A DNA stretch of 64,000 nt from Gilliamella sp. B3022 (GTDB taxonomy: Bacteria > Pseudomonadota > Gammaproteobacteria > Enterobacterales > Orbaceae): contig NZ_CP071867.1 of the NCBI RefSeq assembly GCF_028751545.1, positions 2,535,313 through 2,599,312 of the forward strand, in the 5' to 3' direction. The notes beneath the pieces are model-generated. The model saw only the letters and a list, made by a program, of their open reading frames with translations. It was not told where the DNA came from and searched no databases. The first letter of the stretch is position 1, and every line of letters begins with the position of its first letter. This document shows, piece after piece, positions 10,205 to 19,900 of the stretch. Both the position numbers and the translations under genes were made by a program.

Positions 10205-11278
10205 TTATTTAGTTTGGCATTTTGCAACATCAGATAAACCTGAAGGCCACTCCGTATTAGGATCTAGTCTTACCCAAGCCACACCTGGAAGGCCGGTTTT
10301 AACATGAGTTATATAACATTTTAACAATTCTGGGCTTAATTGTGCTTTCACTCTGAACATGAGTTTTTGACGTTCATCTTTAGTTTCAACGGTTTTAGGC
10401 GTAAATTGCGCAACGCTTGAGACAAATGAAATTTTGGCTGAAATTGCTTTATTGGGTAAAGCATCAAGAACCAATCTTACTTCGTCACCAATACCCACTT
10501 TACCAGCAATCATTTCCGGTAAAAAGAAAGTTAAATACACATCTGACAGATTAACCAGATTTAACACCTTACCACCTGAAGGTAGAACTTCACCTGGTTG
10601 GGCAATACGATATTGAATACGTCCATCAACGGGTGCAGTTAATGTACTGTCATCAATATCCGCTTGAATTTGATTGATATTGGCTAGCGCTACATTTATA
10701 GCAGATTTAGCACTTTCCACACCAGCTTGCGCAGCTTCAATGGCCGCATCAGCAGCGGTAACTTGTGATTTAGCAGAGTCTAATGCTGCTTTTGCACTAT
10801 TTACTTTAGCGGTGTCATCATCAAATTGTTGAACTGAAATAGCCCCTTTTTTATAAAGTGCTGCGGTGCGTTCTAAATGTTTATTGGCAATGTCTAAATC
10901 ACTTTCTCTTTGAGTAACACCGGCTAAAGCCGCCACTTTGTCACTCATTTTTAAGGCAACTTGAGCTCTAGAAGTCGCTTCATTACTCATTGCTTGTCGA
11001 TGTTGAGCTTGGGCTTCATTTAACTGAGCTTGTAACGTATCCGTTTGCATAATTACTAAAGGTTGACCCGCTGTAACAAAATCACCTTCATCAACATTGA
11101 TTTTTTCAATTCTACCCGCTAACTTAGCAGAGATATTAATTTCAGTTGCTTCAATACGCCCATTACCACTCGTAAAATCTGACCCATAACCATCGCTTGC
11201 GAACTGTTGATACAAAATAAAACCAAATGCGACAAGGATAAGTATGATAATGATCCATTTCTTGCTAATTTTTTTCAT
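10205..11278 (-). CDS. yhiI: YhiI, HlyD-family membrane fusion protein
   Basis: A 357-residue periplasmic adaptor. Residues 9-24 form a membrane anchor. A biotinyl-lipoyl-like half (ISAKLAGRIEKINVDEGDFV) follows, then a long alanine- and glutamine-rich coiled-coil hairpin (about 75-210). The second lipoyl half starts at STLTAPVDGRIQYR, and a beta-barrel follows. Such proteins link inner-membrane exporters to an outer-membrane channel, but no TolC-type gene is in the window. It is first in the operon, so the promoter should lie in 11279-11460, shared head-to-head with argE. Length and order match E. coli yhiI-rbbA-yhhJ. Confidence 0.92.
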   Translation of the reverse strand: MKKISKKWIIIILILVAFGFILYQQFASDGYGSDFTSGNGRIEATEINISAKLAGRIEKINVDEGDFVTAGQPLVIMQTDTLQAQLNEAQAQHRQAMSNEATSRAQVALKMSDKVAALAGVTQRESDLDIANKHLERTAALYKKGAISVQQFDDDTAKVNSAKAALDSAKSQVTAADAAIEAAQAGVESAKSAINVALANINQIQADIDDSTLTAPVDGRIQYRIAQPGEVLPSGGKVLNLVNLSDVYLTFFLPEMIAGKVGIGDEVRLVLDALPNKAISAKISFVSSVAQFTPKTVETKDERQKLMFRVKAQLSPELLKCYITHVKTGLPGVAWVRLDPNTEWPSGLSDVAKCQTK

Positions 11279-11538
11279 GAATAATGCCTTATTTGTATAT
11301 AATTAATTTTTTTATTAAGACTAAATGAATAATAAATTTTATAACCTCTATCCATATTGTTTAAATAATAACAAAAGTTTTTTATAAATAAAATAAACAC
11401 AACAATTAACAGCAAAAAATGTTAAAAATTTGAATTTAAAATAGTATTTTAAATACCTTGATAGTCAAAGAATCATCTAAATGCTATTCTTATAATAATG
11501 TAAAAGGACATATTGACTATTTTTTAAAGGTGATTTTT

Positions 11539-12696
11539 ATGACTCTTCCATCTTTTTTAACGATATATAATGAACTTATATCTACCCCAACAATTAGCAA
11601 TGTTACTAATGAAAAATTAGATTATTCTAATAAGCTGCTCATCGACAAATTAGCGTCGTGGTTTTCAGATTTAGGCTTTAGTATCGATATACAACCCGTT
11701 CCAAATACTCGCAATAAATACAATTTGTTAGCAACATATTCCAATGATGAAAATAGGACTCAAGGTGGATTATTGCTCAGTGGGCATAGTGACACAGTCC
11801 CTTTCGATGAGGGTCAATGGACAAAAGATCCTTTCAAATTAACTGAAGAAAATAATAAGTTATATGGACTGGGTACCGCCGATATGAAAGGATTTTTTGC
11901 TTTTATTCTTGATGCTCTGCGAGATATTGATCTAAAAAAACTCACCAAACCAATTTATGTACTAGCCACCGCAGATGAAGAAACCTCAATGGCTGGCGCC
12001 TCATTTTTTGCCAGACAAACGCAATTACAACCCGATTGCACAATCATTGGAGAACCTACATCGTTAATTCCCATTCGAGCACACAAAGGTTTTTTATCCA
12101 ATTCAATCAAAGTGATTGGTAAGTCTGGACACTCAAGTGATCCAGACAAAGGCATTAACGCTATCGAAATTATGCATTTGGTCATTGAACGTTTATTAAT
12201 CCTTAAACAAAAATTTAAAGAACAATACCATAATGAAGGTTTTAGTGTACCCTATCCCACCCTTAACTTAGGTGTAATTCATGGCGGTGATGCAGCAAAC
12301 CGTATATGTGGTTGTTGTGAATTAATTATTGATATAAGAGTATTACCGGATAATGATGTTGATTCACTTTATAATGCACTATGCCAAGCTTTAAAACCTG
12401 TTATGGATAAATACCCTAATCGTATTTCAGTACAATACGAAGTATCCCCCATTCCGGGATACGAATGTAAAAAAGACCATCCCGCATTGCAACACATTGA
12501 AAATTTAGTGGGTCATCAAGCACAAACTGTCAATTACAGTACTGAAGCGCCTTATCTAAATCAAATTGCGCCAACCATAGTTTTAGGACCTGGCTCTATT
12601 GAACAAGCTCATCAACCAGACGAGTTTATTTCAATGGACTTTATAAAACCAACAAAATTAACGATAGAAAATTTGATCAAAGATTTTTGTCTTTAA
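11539..12696 (+). CDS. argE: ArgE, acetylornithine deacetylase
   Basis: A 385-residue M20-family zinc hydrolase that removes acetate from N-acetyl-ornithine in arginine synthesis. Metal and catalytic residues stand where E. coli ArgE has them: His83 and Asp85 in [10 protein letters not shown], Asp115 in GTADMKGF, Glu147-Glu148 in ADEETSMAG, and the C-terminal His in QAHQPDE. The ATG at 11539 follows AAAGGTG and starts at the conserved [18 protein letters not shown]. The frame stays open upstream to 11458, but that part shows no homology. E. coli argE faces argCBH; here it faces yhiI and no other arginine gene is near. Only a poor half ARG box is visible upstream. Confidence 0.95.
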   Translation: MTLPSFLTIYNELISTPTISNVTNEKLDYSNKLLIDKLASWFSDLGFSIDIQPVPNTRNKYNLLATYSNDENRTQGGLLLSGHSDTVPFDEGQWTKDPFKLTEENNKLYGLGTADMKGFFAFILDALRDIDLKKLTKPIYVLATADEETSMAGASFFARQTQLQPDCTIIGEPTSLIPIRAHKGFLSNSIKVIGKSGHSSDPDKGINAIEIMHLVIERLLILKQKFKEQYHNEGFSVPYPTLNLGVIHGGDAANRICGCCELIIDIRVLPDNDVDSLYNALCQALKPVMDKYPNRISVQYEVSPIPGYECKKDHPALQHIENLVGHQAQTVNYSTEAPYLNQIAPTIVLGPGSIEQAHQPDEFISMDFIKPTKLTIENLIKDFCL

Positions 12697-12707
12697 TCAT
12701 ATAAAAA

Positions 12708-12724
12708 CGCCGACATCGTCGGCG
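12708..12724 (-). terminator. GC-rich hairpin between argE and an HxlR remnant
   Basis: A perfect 7-bp stem CGCCGAC / GTCGGCG with an ATC loop. The T-run (GTTTTTAT) is on the minus-strand side, so it best fits as terminator of the decayed minus-strand HxlR gene. It could also slow transcripts leaving argE. Confidence 0.6.
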
Positions 12725-12741
12725 AATGAAGTTACTTTAAA

Positions 12742-12861
12742 TTAGGATAATTTGTCATCTTTATGGTTATTTCCCCATTGGCAAAGCCTATCTAAAATCG
12801 GTACCAAAGACTTATCTCGGTCTAATAACCCATATTCCACTTTAGGGGGAATTTGTGGATA
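12742..12861 (-). pseudogene. C-terminal remnant of an HxlR-family regulator
   Basis: The minus strand encodes 39 residues ending at a stop at 12742: YPQIPPKVEYGLLDRDKSL, then VPILDRLCQWGNNHKDDKLS. This is the standard end of HxlR/YtfH-type winged-helix regulators (the VxYPxxPPxVEYxLT part plus the last helix). Just upstream the frame hits TAA at 12862, and the expected N-terminal winged helix is missing. A different open frame upstream (about 12862-12985) is not recognised. This is a degraded gene, not a functional one. The rest of the 350-bp gap to rnz holds nothing else I can name. Confidence 0.7.
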
Positions 12862-13046
12862 TTATTTCATGCCCCTTATATACCACTTCATCCAAAACCT
12901 CCCAATAAGATTTATTCATTTTATTCTTTAAAGAAAAATAAGACGGTATAGACTCCTCAATATTTTTTACAAAAATCGAGGATTTTTAAGATTAATGATT
13001 TTTACGAAGGAAGCTAACTCCTACAAAATAAGATCGGTTCACTTTA

Positions 13047-13964
13047 CTATACTTGAAAAGTAGCAAAGTCAGTTGCGATTTCAGTAGGTGCAAAAATATT
13101 CCTAGCCTCATTGACTAATTTTGTTTTGTCATTCAAGGTATAGCGAGGACTAATATGCGTAATAATAAGACGCCTAACATGAGCTTGTTTGGCAATAGTT
13201 GCGGCGTGTACAGTTGTGGAATGTCCTCGCTCAAGCGCCTTTTCTTCAAGGGCTTGTTCTTGGGTTGCTTCATGAACTAATAAATCCACATCTTTGGCTA
13301 AGTCAATTGAGGCCTGACAAGGAATGGTATCGCCTAAAATGGCTAATTTTTTACCTTTTTTAATACGACCTTGATAGTCCTTACCATGAATGATCCTACC
13401 ATCTTCTAACGTAACGGTTCGACCTTCTTTTAAATCGCCATAAAAAGAACCGATGTGAATGTTATCCTTTTTTAACTTATCAATGTCCAATGACGCTGGC
13501 AAATCTTTTTCAATAATTCGATACCCAAAACACGGGACACGATGCGCCAATAATTTGGCTTCAACGCGAAACTTATTATCCTCAAAAACCAAACCATCTT
13601 GCTCAAGTTCAATAATATTTAAAGGATAGGTCAGCCAAGAGTAACTAATATCAATAACAGTTTGAATAAATTGTTGAATGCCTTTTGGACCAACTAAGGT
13701 CAATGGCGATTGGTTTTGCATCAAAGAACGCGTTGTTAACACGCCAGGTAAACCAAAGAGATGATCACCATGTAAATGTGTTAAAAAGATCATCTCTAAT
13801 TTAGCCAGACTAAATTTAGTCTTTTGCATTTGCATTTGAGTTGCTTCGCCGCAATCAAAAAGCCATAAACGCCCTCTTTCCTGCCGGAGATCGAGCATAA
13901 TACTGCTAACATTGCGTTCAGCTGTTGGCACCCCAGCACTCGTTCCTAAAAAAGTTAATTTCAT
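13047..13964 (-). CDS. rnz: ribonuclease Z / RNase BN
   Basis: A 305-residue metallo-beta-lactamase-fold nuclease that trims tRNA 3' ends (E. coli Rbn, formerly ElaC, is also 305). The metal motif THLHGDHLFGLPG gives His63, His65, Asp67 and His68. The C-terminal histidines are in LVHEATQ, RGHSTTVHAA and ITHISPRY, all expected for the family. The ATG is six bases after the yccJ stop with no clear ribosome site, so it probably depends on translation of yccJ. Its natural substrates may include the tRNA genes of this genome that lack encoded CCA. Confidence 0.94.
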   Translation of the reverse strand: MKLTFLGTSAGVPTAERNVSSIMLDLRQERGRLWLFDCGEATQMQMQKTKFSLAKLEMIFLTHLHGDHLFGLPGVLTTRSLMQNQSPLTLVGPKGIQQFIQTVIDISYSWLTYPLNIIELEQDGLVFEDNKFRVEAKLLAHRVPCFGYRIIEKDLPASLDIDKLKKDNIHIGSFYGDLKEGRTVTLEDGRIIHGKDYQGRIKKGKKLAILGDTIPCQASIDLAKDVDLLVHEATQEQALEEKALERGHSTTVHAATIAKQAHVRRLIITHISPRYTLNDKTKLVNEARNIFAPTEIATDFATFQV

Positions 13965-13970
13965 AAAAGA

Positions 13971-14198
13971 TTAAACGTTTTTGCGCTCAATGGTTTGTTC
14001 ACCCCAAAAGAGTTTGTCTGCTTTAGTTTTGGAAAAAGCGAGTTTTAAGACTTCATCGCTACCTTCTTCCCAAATTTGCTCAGCAAGTGTTTCATCATTT
14101 TTAGCTAATTCAAAAATAGCTTCAGCTATCTCAATGGAAGTTTCACGAATATTTGCCCAAGATCGAATGTCATGTATTTCTTTTTTGGTTGAATTCAT
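13971..14198 (-). CDS. yccJ: YccJ family small protein
   Basis: A 75-residue cytosolic protein, the same length as E. coli YccJ. The second half is nearly identical to it: [13 protein letters not shown], then [17 protein letters not shown], including the exact C-terminus. Function is unknown in any organism I know. The start has a GGAG site. In E. coli yccJ follows wrbA; here it leads a two-gene unit with rnz, so that link is lost. Confidence 0.9.
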   Translation of the reverse strand: MNSTKKEIHDIRSWANIRETSIEIAEAIFELAKNDETLAEQIWEEGSDEVLKLAFSKTKADKLFWGEQTIERKNV

Positions 14199-14272
14199 TT
14201 TATTACTCCTCTTTTGGTTGATTAGGTGTAAAATAACCCCAAATTATGCAAATTACAATAGGTCCATCGTTT

Positions 14273-15046
14273 ATGCTGACAATTATTTCTCCTTCCAAAA
14301 CGCTTGATTATCAAAGCCCATTAATGACGCAAAAACATACTTTGCCACAATTTATTTCGAAATCGAAGGAACTTATTACAGACTGTAAAAAATTAACGAT
14401 TGATGATTTAGCTAAATTGATGTCTATTAGTCCTAAATTAGCTGAGATCAACCATGAACGTTTTCAAAATTGGCAGATTGATTTTAATTTAAATAATGCT
14501 AGACAAGCTATATTAGCTTTTAAAGGCGATGTATATGAAGGGCTTAATGTAGAAGATTTTAATGATGACGATCTACAATTTGCTCAATCACATTTACGGA
14601 TACTGTCTGGACTTTATGGTGTATTAAGACCTCTTGACCTAATACAACCTTATCGTTTAGAAATGGGCATTGGTTTGAAAAATGGCAATAACCGTAACCT
14701 TTATCAATTCTGGGGTGATCAACTAACCGATTATCTAAATAAGGAACTCAGTACATCCACTAATCCCACCTTAATTAATTTAGCGTCGAATGAATATTTT
14801 AAAGCAATTAAATCTAAACAGTTGAAAGCAACAATTATACAACCAATTTTTTTAGATCAAAGCAAAGGCGAATACAAAGTAATTAGTTTTTATGCCAAAA
14901 AAGCTCGAGGGCTTATGAGCCGTTATATTATTAAAAATGGCATAGATAACAGTGATGATATTAAAGATTTTAATCTTTCGGGTTATCAATTTGACTCGAA
15001 ACGGTCAACTGAATTAAATTGGTACTTTATTCGTAATCATCAATAA
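14273..15046 (+). CDS. yaaA: YaaA family peroxide stress protein
   Basis: A 257-residue DUF328/YaaA protein. E. coli YaaA (258 residues) lowers free iron during hydrogen peroxide stress and binds DNA. Strong family blocks are ISPSKTLDYQSPL at 4-16, ARQAILAFKGDVYEGL, HLRILSGLYGVLRPLD, PYRLEMG, LYQFWGD and ISFYAKKARGLMSRY. The ATG at 14273 matches the family start. An upstream in-frame ATG at 14246 adds nine residues without homology and is rejected. It lies head-to-head with yccJ and ten bases before the next permease, so the two may be co-transcribed. Confidence 0.93.
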   Translation: MLTIISPSKTLDYQSPLMTQKHTLPQFISKSKELITDCKKLTIDDLAKLMSISPKLAEINHERFQNWQIDFNLNNARQAILAFKGDVYEGLNVEDFNDDDLQFAQSHLRILSGLYGVLRPLDLIQPYRLEMGIGLKNGNNRNLYQFWGDQLTDYLNKELSTSTNPTLINLASNEYFKAIKSKQLKATIIQPIFLDQSKGEYKVISFYAKKARGLMSRYIIKNGIDNSDDIKDFNLSGYQFDSKRSTELNWYFIRNHQ

Positions 15047-15056
15047 ACTAATCTTT

Positions 15057-16010
15057 ATGAATTTTTTGATAACGTTGTGGGCACAATTTTTATCTACTCT
15101 GCCCTTATTTATTTTAATATTGCTCGGATTTTTAGCTGTAAAATTAGGTCGATGGCAAAAAACTGTAACTGACAGTTTAACTAAATTTACTTTTTATATT
15201 GCATTTCCAATAATGTTATTTCAGATTATGAGTCACTTTTCTGAACAGTCGGAAATTGATATCAAACTGTTACTGGTATTTTTTGGTGGATCGTTTATTG
15301 TATTTGCTATTGGTTGCCTTATAGCATCGAACGTGTTCCAATTAAATGGTTCTCAGAGCACGTTATTTGCAATGGGAGGCATTTATACCAATACAGTATT
15401 TGTTGGTATTCCGATTATAAAAATGTTGCTCGGCGATCACGCAATTCCCATTGTCGCCATGATTGTTATATTTAATGCCTTAATTTTGTGGACATTGGCT
15501 ACGGTATCAATTGAATTTGTACAAATGGGTAAACTTTCGGGCCGCAGTTTTATCAAAGCACTAAAAAATGTATCAAGAAATCCGATTATTATTGGAATTT
15601 TTACGGGAATTATCGTCAATTACCTGCGTTTACCAATTCCAAATTTTATCAATCAATCGACAAAAATGGTCAGTGATATGACTGCGCCACTATCACTTAT
15701 TGTATTAGGAATGGGACTTGCGGAATATAAAATTCGAGATCAACTATTGATAACCGGTTCAATCTGTATATTAAAATTAGTCATTCTACCGATTGTGACC
15801 TATATTGTTGGCAAACTTTTAGGATTACCAACGTTAGAATTGCAAGTTGTAGTTCTATTAAGTTCAGTATCCATTGCCATCAATTGTTACATGATGGCCA
15901 GACAATTTGAGGTATTACAGGGTCCTATTGCTTCAAGTTTGCTTATATCAACGGCATTATCATCTGTGACAACACCATTGATATTATCAATTATGACCCA
16001 TTTACCTTAG
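15057..16010 (+). CDS. AEC family transporter
   Basis: A 317-residue membrane permease, again of the AEC family but only distantly like the one at 483-1466. It has about ten hydrophobic segments and an N-out hydrophobic start (LPLFILILLGFLAVKLGRW). The AFPIMLFQ and MGGIYTNTVFVGIPIIKMLLG blocks are typical of the family. The substrate is unknown. The start is ten bases after yaaA. Its 3' end overlaps the convergent DMT transporter by four bases (16007-16010), so there is no room for a separate terminator between them. Confidence 0.87.
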   Translation: MNFLITLWAQFLSTLPLFILILLGFLAVKLGRWQKTVTDSLTKFTFYIAFPIMLFQIMSHFSEQSEIDIKLLLVFFGGSFIVFAIGCLIASNVFQLNGSQSTLFAMGGIYTNTVFVGIPIIKMLLGDHAIPIVAMIVIFNALILWTLATVSIEFVQMGKLSGRSFIKALKNVSRNPIIIGIFTGIIVNYLRLPIPNFINQSTKMVSDMTAPLSLIVLGMGLAEYKIRDQLLITGSICILKLVILPIVTYIVGKLLGLPTLELQVVVLLSSVSIAINCYMMARQFEVLQGPIASSLLISTALSSVTTPLILSIMTHLP

Positions 16011-16864
16011 TGATGAGAGCGAGTTTTAATTTGGTAGTGTAGTATTAATGCTAAAATAATCACTACACTACCGAATATAAAGCGCCCCCAATCGAGTGAC
16101 TGATGCCAAATCACTACATTAACTAAAATGCCAGTTGGAATAATGACATTATTCATAATGGCTAATGTTCCAGAATCGACTTGGGTTGCACCGTAATTCC
16201 ATAAAAAATAACACAATCCTGAAGCAATCACCCCAAGCCAAATAATAATTCCCCATTGTACATTAGTCGTGGGTAATTTCGATGCATCACCAAATAATAA
16301 CCAACCTATTGTGGCAACAATGACTGCACCTAAATAGACCCATGCAAAAGCTTGATGTTGTGGTAATGGGTAAACTTCCATAATTCTTTTATAACCAACC
16401 TGCCCTAAAGCAAAAACAATATTAGCACCCTGAATCAATAAAAATCCAATGATGAAGTTTGTGCTGATATGGTCATAACGAATTATAGCCGCGCCAATTA
16501 CGGCAAGCATAGCGGTAAAAAGATAACTGATCCTTAACGGATGGTGTTGCAATAAATCATAAATAACCGTGACATAAATTGGCGTGAAAATAGTAAAGAG
16601 TAACACTTCCGGGACTGAAATATATTGAAAGGAATTATAATAAAAAAAATACATGATACCTAATTGACAAGCACCAACGCCCATCAAAAGTAACATCGCT
16701 GGTAATTTAATGTTTTTGAAGCGTAAAAAAGGCACAAAAGTAACGAACGCAAGTAAAACACGCATCACTACTGCAAACCAAGTATCAACCTGACCACTTA
16801 AATACACAGCAATGAAACTAAACGAGAATGACCAAACTAAGGTCACAAAGATAAGATAAAACAT
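16007..16864 (-). CDS. EamA/DMT family transporter
   Basis: A 285-residue protein with about ten membrane helices in two EamA repeats, the build of the drug/metabolite transporter superfamily (RhaT/YdcZ-like exporters). The first helix begins right at the start (MFYLIFVTLVWSFSFSFIA) and the second repeat near residue 145. Substrates of such proteins range from amino acids to nucleotides and cannot be assigned here. The start has no strong ribosome site. It is convergent with the AEC gene and overlaps it by four bases. Confidence 0.83.
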   Translation of the reverse strand: MFYLIFVTLVWSFSFSFIAVYLSGQVDTWFAVVMRVLLAFVTFVPFLRFKNIKLPAMLLLMGVGACQLGIMYFFYYNSFQYISVPEVLLFTIFTPIYVTVIYDLLQHHPLRISYLFTAMLAVIGAAIIRYDHISTNFIIGFLLIQGANIVFALGQVGYKRIMEVYPLPQHQAFAWVYLGAVIVATIGWLLFGDASKLPTTNVQWGIIIWLGVIASGLCYFLWNYGATQVDSGTLAIMNNVIIPTGILVNVVIWHQSLDWGRFIFGSVVIILALILHYQIKTRSHH

Positions 16865-17875
16865 AATTTAATGAGTTAAGTAGTAATAAATAGGCACGCA
16901 TCGTAACAATTCAATTATCAGTTGTAAACCTTTTGCAATCTGAATTGATTACAATTGCATAAATTAAGTCATTACTCTATCCATGGATTAAATGTTTTTT
17001 CAATATAAAAGTCTTTATCGTCTCCATGATTAAAGTTACCCTTCGGATCACCCAAATAATCTCAACCCAATTTAAGCAAACATGTATTATTTTTTTCTAT
17101 TAATTAAAATGTAATACACTGAATTGATCGAGAGCACATCAATCAATTGGTGTTTCAGCTTTAAAAATGATTCATTGCTCATTACCTTTGTCTCTTATAT
17201 TCAATATCTATTTTTGACCTTCATCAAACAAAAAAATGCCGGTTCTTTCATGGTCAATGAGAATTGGTTCCCTGTTTTTTGTCATCTAAGATCAAAGAAA
17301 GTAATTCATCGCTCCGTGCTTGGACTTATTTTCAAAAAACTTCATACCTGCTACTGGCTTAATTTTGAATAAAAATACCTGAGCTCAAGTGTTATCAAAA
17401 TAAGACATATAAAAACACTTAATTTTCATTCTATCCTTGTTCCAATCACATTCAATTGGATTGCCACTACATACTCAATAATCAACATCGAATCCGCTTA
17501 TTCGGAATTTGATCGCAGTGCGACTCATTAAACGGTTAAATCTTTAAAATGTGTTACTCCATTAAACTTAATGTTGCTAATAGTAAAAAACACTGTAAAG
17601 ACTGAAAAAGATTTCAGATATTGTGACTAACTGTGTGATATTGAAACAGAACGTTAAAAAAGTGATCATTTCACATAAATAAATACTTTGTACTCTATAT
17701 ATATGCAATCTTCAGACATCATAGCACCACAAATAACCCGTACTGATTAATAAATCAAAGATCCTAAAGAAAGCCATTTTATGGCATAATATGCGCCAAA
17801 TCACATTTCAACGGTTTTGCTTAGATTGATAGTTATCTTTCGAGCAAAATGTATTTAAAGCGAGAGAAAATTTTA
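16865..17875. other. 1-kb intergenic region with gene debris
   Basis: No intact gene. On the minus strand, 16972 to about 17060 reads DYLGDPKGNFNHGDDKDF then YIEKTFNPWIE and a stop, a protein-like C-terminus whose upstream frame is broken by TGA. I do not recognise the family. An 82-codon plus-strand frame at 17124-17372 has no recognisable features. The right end holds the leader of ybiT. Confidence 0.4.
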
Positions 17876-19468
17876 GTGTTAAGTACAAATAACATCACAA
17901 TGCAATTTGGCAGTAAGCCTTTATTTGAAAACATTTCTGTTAAATTTGGTAATGGCAATCGTTATGGACTCATTGGCGCCAATGGTAGTGGTAAATCAAC
18001 TTTTATGAAAATTCTCGGAGGCGACTTAGTGCCTTCATCGGGAAATATTGCATTAGATCCACATGAAAGATTAGGTAAATTACGCCAAGACCAATTTGCT
18101 TTTGAAGAATATACTGTTCTTGATACTGTGATTATGGGACACACAGAATTATGGCAAATCAAACAAGAACGAGATCGGATTTATGCGCTTTCGGAAATGA
18201 GCGAGGAGGATGGTTTTAAAGTTGCCGATCTAGAAACCCAATACGCCGAAATGGATGGTTACAGTGCCGAAGCTCGTGCGGGTGAATTATTGCTTGGTGT
18301 TGGTATTCCAATAGAACAACATTATGGATTAATGAGCGAAATCGCTCCCGGTTGGAAATTACGGGTACTTTTAGCCCAAGCGCTATTTTCTAATCCCGAT
18401 ATTTTATTATTAGATGAACCAACCAATAATTTAGATATTGATACCATACGTTGGTTAGAAGATACTTTAAATGAACGTGAAAGCACCATGATCATCATTT
18501 CGCATGACAGGCACTTTTTGAATATGGTTTGTACTCATATGGCGGATCTGGATTACGGAGAGTTGCGTATCTATCCGGGTAATTATGATGACTATATGAC
18601 CGCGTCAACACAAGCCAGAGAGCGTTTATTAGCTGATAATGCGAAGAAAAAGGCCCAAATTAGTGAACTTCAATCATTTGTTAGCCGTTTCAGTGCAAAT
18701 GCATCCAAATCAAAACAAGCGACTTCCCGGGCAAGACAGATTGAGAAAATCAAATTAGAAGAAGTGAAAGCATCGAGCCGACAAAATCCGTTTATTCGTT
18801 TTGAACAGGATAAAAAACTGTTTCGTAATGCTCTGGTCGTTGAAAATCTCACCAAAGGATTTGATAACGGACCTCTATTTAAAAACCTCAATTTAATGGT
18901 CGAAGTTGGTGAAAAAGTGGCTATTTTAGGTACCAATGGTATTGGTAAAACGACATTATTGAAAACCTTAATGGGCGAATTAGTCCAAGAACAAGGGGAT
19001 ATCAAATGGTCAGAAAATGCCAATATCGGGTATTATGCACAAGATCATGAGTATGAATTTGAAGAAGATCTAACTGTATTTGATTGGATGAGTCAATGGA
19101 AACAACCAAACGATGATGAACAAGCAGTGCGCAGCATTTTAGGTCGTTTATTATTTTCACAAGATGACATTAAAAAACAAGTTAAAGTCCTATCTGGTGG
19201 TGAAAAAGGACGTATGCTATTTGGTAAATTAATGATGCAACGTCCAAACATTATCGTGATGGATGAACCAACCAACCATTTGGATATGGAGTCCATAGAA
19301 TCGTTAAATATGGCATTAGAGCTTTATCAAGGAACGCTATTTTTTGTGTCGCACGATCGTGAATTTGTTAGCTCACTTGCGACACGAATTGTCGAAATTA
19401 CCCCTGAAAAAGTAAATGATTATACCGGTAATTATGAAGATTACTTGCGAAGTCAAGGGATTAATTAA
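17876..19468 (+). CDS. ybiT: YbiT, ABC-F family ATPase
   Basis: A 530-residue soluble twin ABC ATPase without membrane part. ABC-F proteins bind the ribosomal E site and relieve stalled translation. Walker A motifs are GANGSGKS (34-41) and GTNGIGKT (352-359). The first Walker B lies in [13 protein letters not shown] (175-187), with the P-site tRNA linker arm between the two halves (about 240-310). It is almost identical to E. coli YbiT along its whole length. I choose GTG at 17876 because this gives exactly 530 residues like YbiT. An ATG at 17849 would add nine residues. A bidirectional terminator follows. Confidence 0.93.
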   Translation: MLSTNNITMQFGSKPLFENISVKFGNGNRYGLIGANGSGKSTFMKILGGDLVPSSGNIALDPHERLGKLRQDQFAFEEYTVLDTVIMGHTELWQIKQERDRIYALSEMSEEDGFKVADLETQYAEMDGYSAEARAGELLLGVGIPIEQHYGLMSEIAPGWKLRVLLAQALFSNPDILLLDEPTNNLDIDTIRWLEDTLNERESTMIIISHDRHFLNMVCTHMADLDYGELRIYPGNYDDYMTASTQARERLLADNAKKKAQISELQSFVSRFSANASKSKQATSRARQIEKIKLEEVKASSRQNPFIRFEQDKKLFRNALVVENLTKGFDNGPLFKNLNLMVEVGEKVAILGTNGIGKTTLLKTLMGELVQEQGDIKWSENANIGYYAQDHEYEFEEDLTVFDWMSQWKQPNDDEQAVRSILGRLLFSQDDIKKQVKVLSGGEKGRMLFGKLMMQRPNIIVMDEPTNHLDMESIESLNMALELYQGTLFFVSHDREFVSSLATRIVEITPEKVNDYTGNYEDYLRSQGIN

Positions 19469-19487
19469 ACTCAGGTTTCGCCCCATA

Positions 19488-19513
19488 AAAATAGCCACTG
19501 ATGTGGCTATTTT
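19488..19513. terminator. bidirectional terminator between ybiT and yggL
   Basis: A perfect 11-bp stem (19488-19498 with 19503-19513) and a TGAT loop, with A-run and T-run flanks. It sits between two convergent genes, ybiT ending at 19468 and yggL ending at 19533, and serves both. Confidence 0.88.
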
Positions 19514-19532
19514 CTTATCAACCGTTTAGAGG

Positions 19533-19874
19533 TTAGATATCTAATTCATCCCACCAAATATCAATTAATTCGCTGGTTTTAACGTTTTTTAGACCATGAC
19601 CTTCAAGCCATTTAGTGACAACATCACGATTCTCTTCGGTACAATTACCCAATTTTTGCGTACAAATGATACCTTTCCAACTTAAATACCCACTTCCTTC
19701 ATAAGCCAAACCATTTGCTTGTATTGCTTCAACGATAAATTGATCAACAACATTATCGATGGTTTCTTCACTGGTACCTTCGTCAAAAGACCAACTTACG
19801 GTAAAACCTAATTCTTTAAACTCTTCAATATGTAATTTTTTTCTTAAACGACGACTGCGATTAACCTTAGCCAT
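19533..19874 (-). CDS. yggL: YggL family protein (DUF469)
   Basis: A 113-residue cytosolic protein matching E. coli YggL (108). It has the basic start NRSRRLRKKLHIEEF, then GFTVSWSFDEGTS and an acidic tail ending WWDELDI. YggL has been reported to be associated with the 50S ribosomal subunit; that is family knowledge, not seen here. The gene sits 26 bases after rhlE on the same strand, so a shared transcript with that RNA helicase is likely. Confidence 0.92.
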   Translation of the reverse strand: MAKVNRSRRLRKKLHIEEFKELGFTVSWSFDEGTSEETIDNVVDQFIVEAIQANGLAYEGSGYLSWKGIICTQKLGNCTEENRDVVTKWLEGHGLKNVKTSELIDIWWDELDI

Positions 19875-19900
19875 AATAATATCCTTCTACTTTGAATAAT

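Noticed and set aside
11430-11460. possible ARG box upstream of argE
   Set aside because: Only one half site (TTGAATTTAAAAT) resembles the consensus; the other half does not match.
12862-12985. open minus-strand frame with MNKSYWEVLDEVVYKGHEII
   Set aside because: It is out of phase with the HxlR tail and not recognisably part of that family, so it was not merged with the remnant.
17124-17372. 82-codon plus-strand frame
   Set aside because: No ribosome site, no recognisable family, odd composition; lies in a region of gene debris.
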